Below, piece after piece: positions 13,335-13,374 of a DNA stretch of 13,374 nt (position 1 is its first letter; every line of letters begins with the position of its first letter). The position numbers and the translations under genes are program-made. Below the pieces are notes generated by a model, which worked only from the letters and a program-made list of their open reading frames with translations, made no database searches and had not been told where the DNA came from. The stretch comes from Bacteroidales bacterium. Its GTDB lineage: Bacteria; Bacteroidota; Bacteroidia; Bacteroidales; Bacteroidaceae. Location: positions 1-13,374 of the forward strand of contig SFIS01000074.1 in the NCBI GenBank assembly GCA_004555245.1. The letters run 5' to 3'.

Positions 13335-13374
13335 AATAATTACTATCTAATTGGTTATTTTATTGAAGAACCTG

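Overview
The window looks like a chromosomal segment from a Bacteroidales bacterium, most likely Prevotellaceae. The evidence is Bacteroidota-type promoters (TTTG about 19-20 bases before TAnnTTTG), almost no Shine-Dalgarno sequences, a SusE/F-type surface lipoprotein, a PadR-PspC pair, and a PA14-containing GH3 xylosidase-type enzyme. Every gene I can support lies on the minus strand, so the window reads right to left. The family assignment is inference; no rRNA or marker gene is present.

Right to left: 11916-13334 is a SusE/SusF-like outer-membrane lipoprotein, probably the last gene of a polysaccharide-utilisation locus whose susC/susD lie beyond the right edge. An AT-rich accessory patch (about 10640-11860) follows. 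It holds a YafQ-type toxin-antitoxin pair, an unrecognised 44-residue protein, and two near-identical terminator-plus-promoter blocks flanking the pair, with a fragment of a third. Next come padR and a PspC-domain membrane protein (8470-10622), probably one transcript in which the repressor controls its own operon. Then comes a secreted GH3 glycosidase (5595-8174) with its own clear promoter.

The largest unit is a three-gene carrier operon (785-5380). An MFSD1-like major facilitator carrier is followed by two proton-dependent oligopeptide transporter (POT) paralogues, and a strong terminator closes it. Animal MFSD1 carries dipeptides and POT proteins carry di- and tripeptides, so the operon reads as a small-peptide uptake or exchange unit. 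Both POT proteins have Asn in place of the first Glu of the ExxERF proton-coupling motif, and each carries a different insertion.

The left 784 bases hold no complete gene but are rich in structure: a palindromic repeat element, a run of small inverted repeats, and about six tandem copies of a 22-bp unit. At the extreme left edge a promoter-like site and an ATG may mark the start of another minus-strand gene. I see no clear evidence of a wholly new system. The most unusual signals are the 22-bp array, the three-carrier peptide operon, and the duplicated terminator-promoter blocks around the toxin-antitoxin pair.
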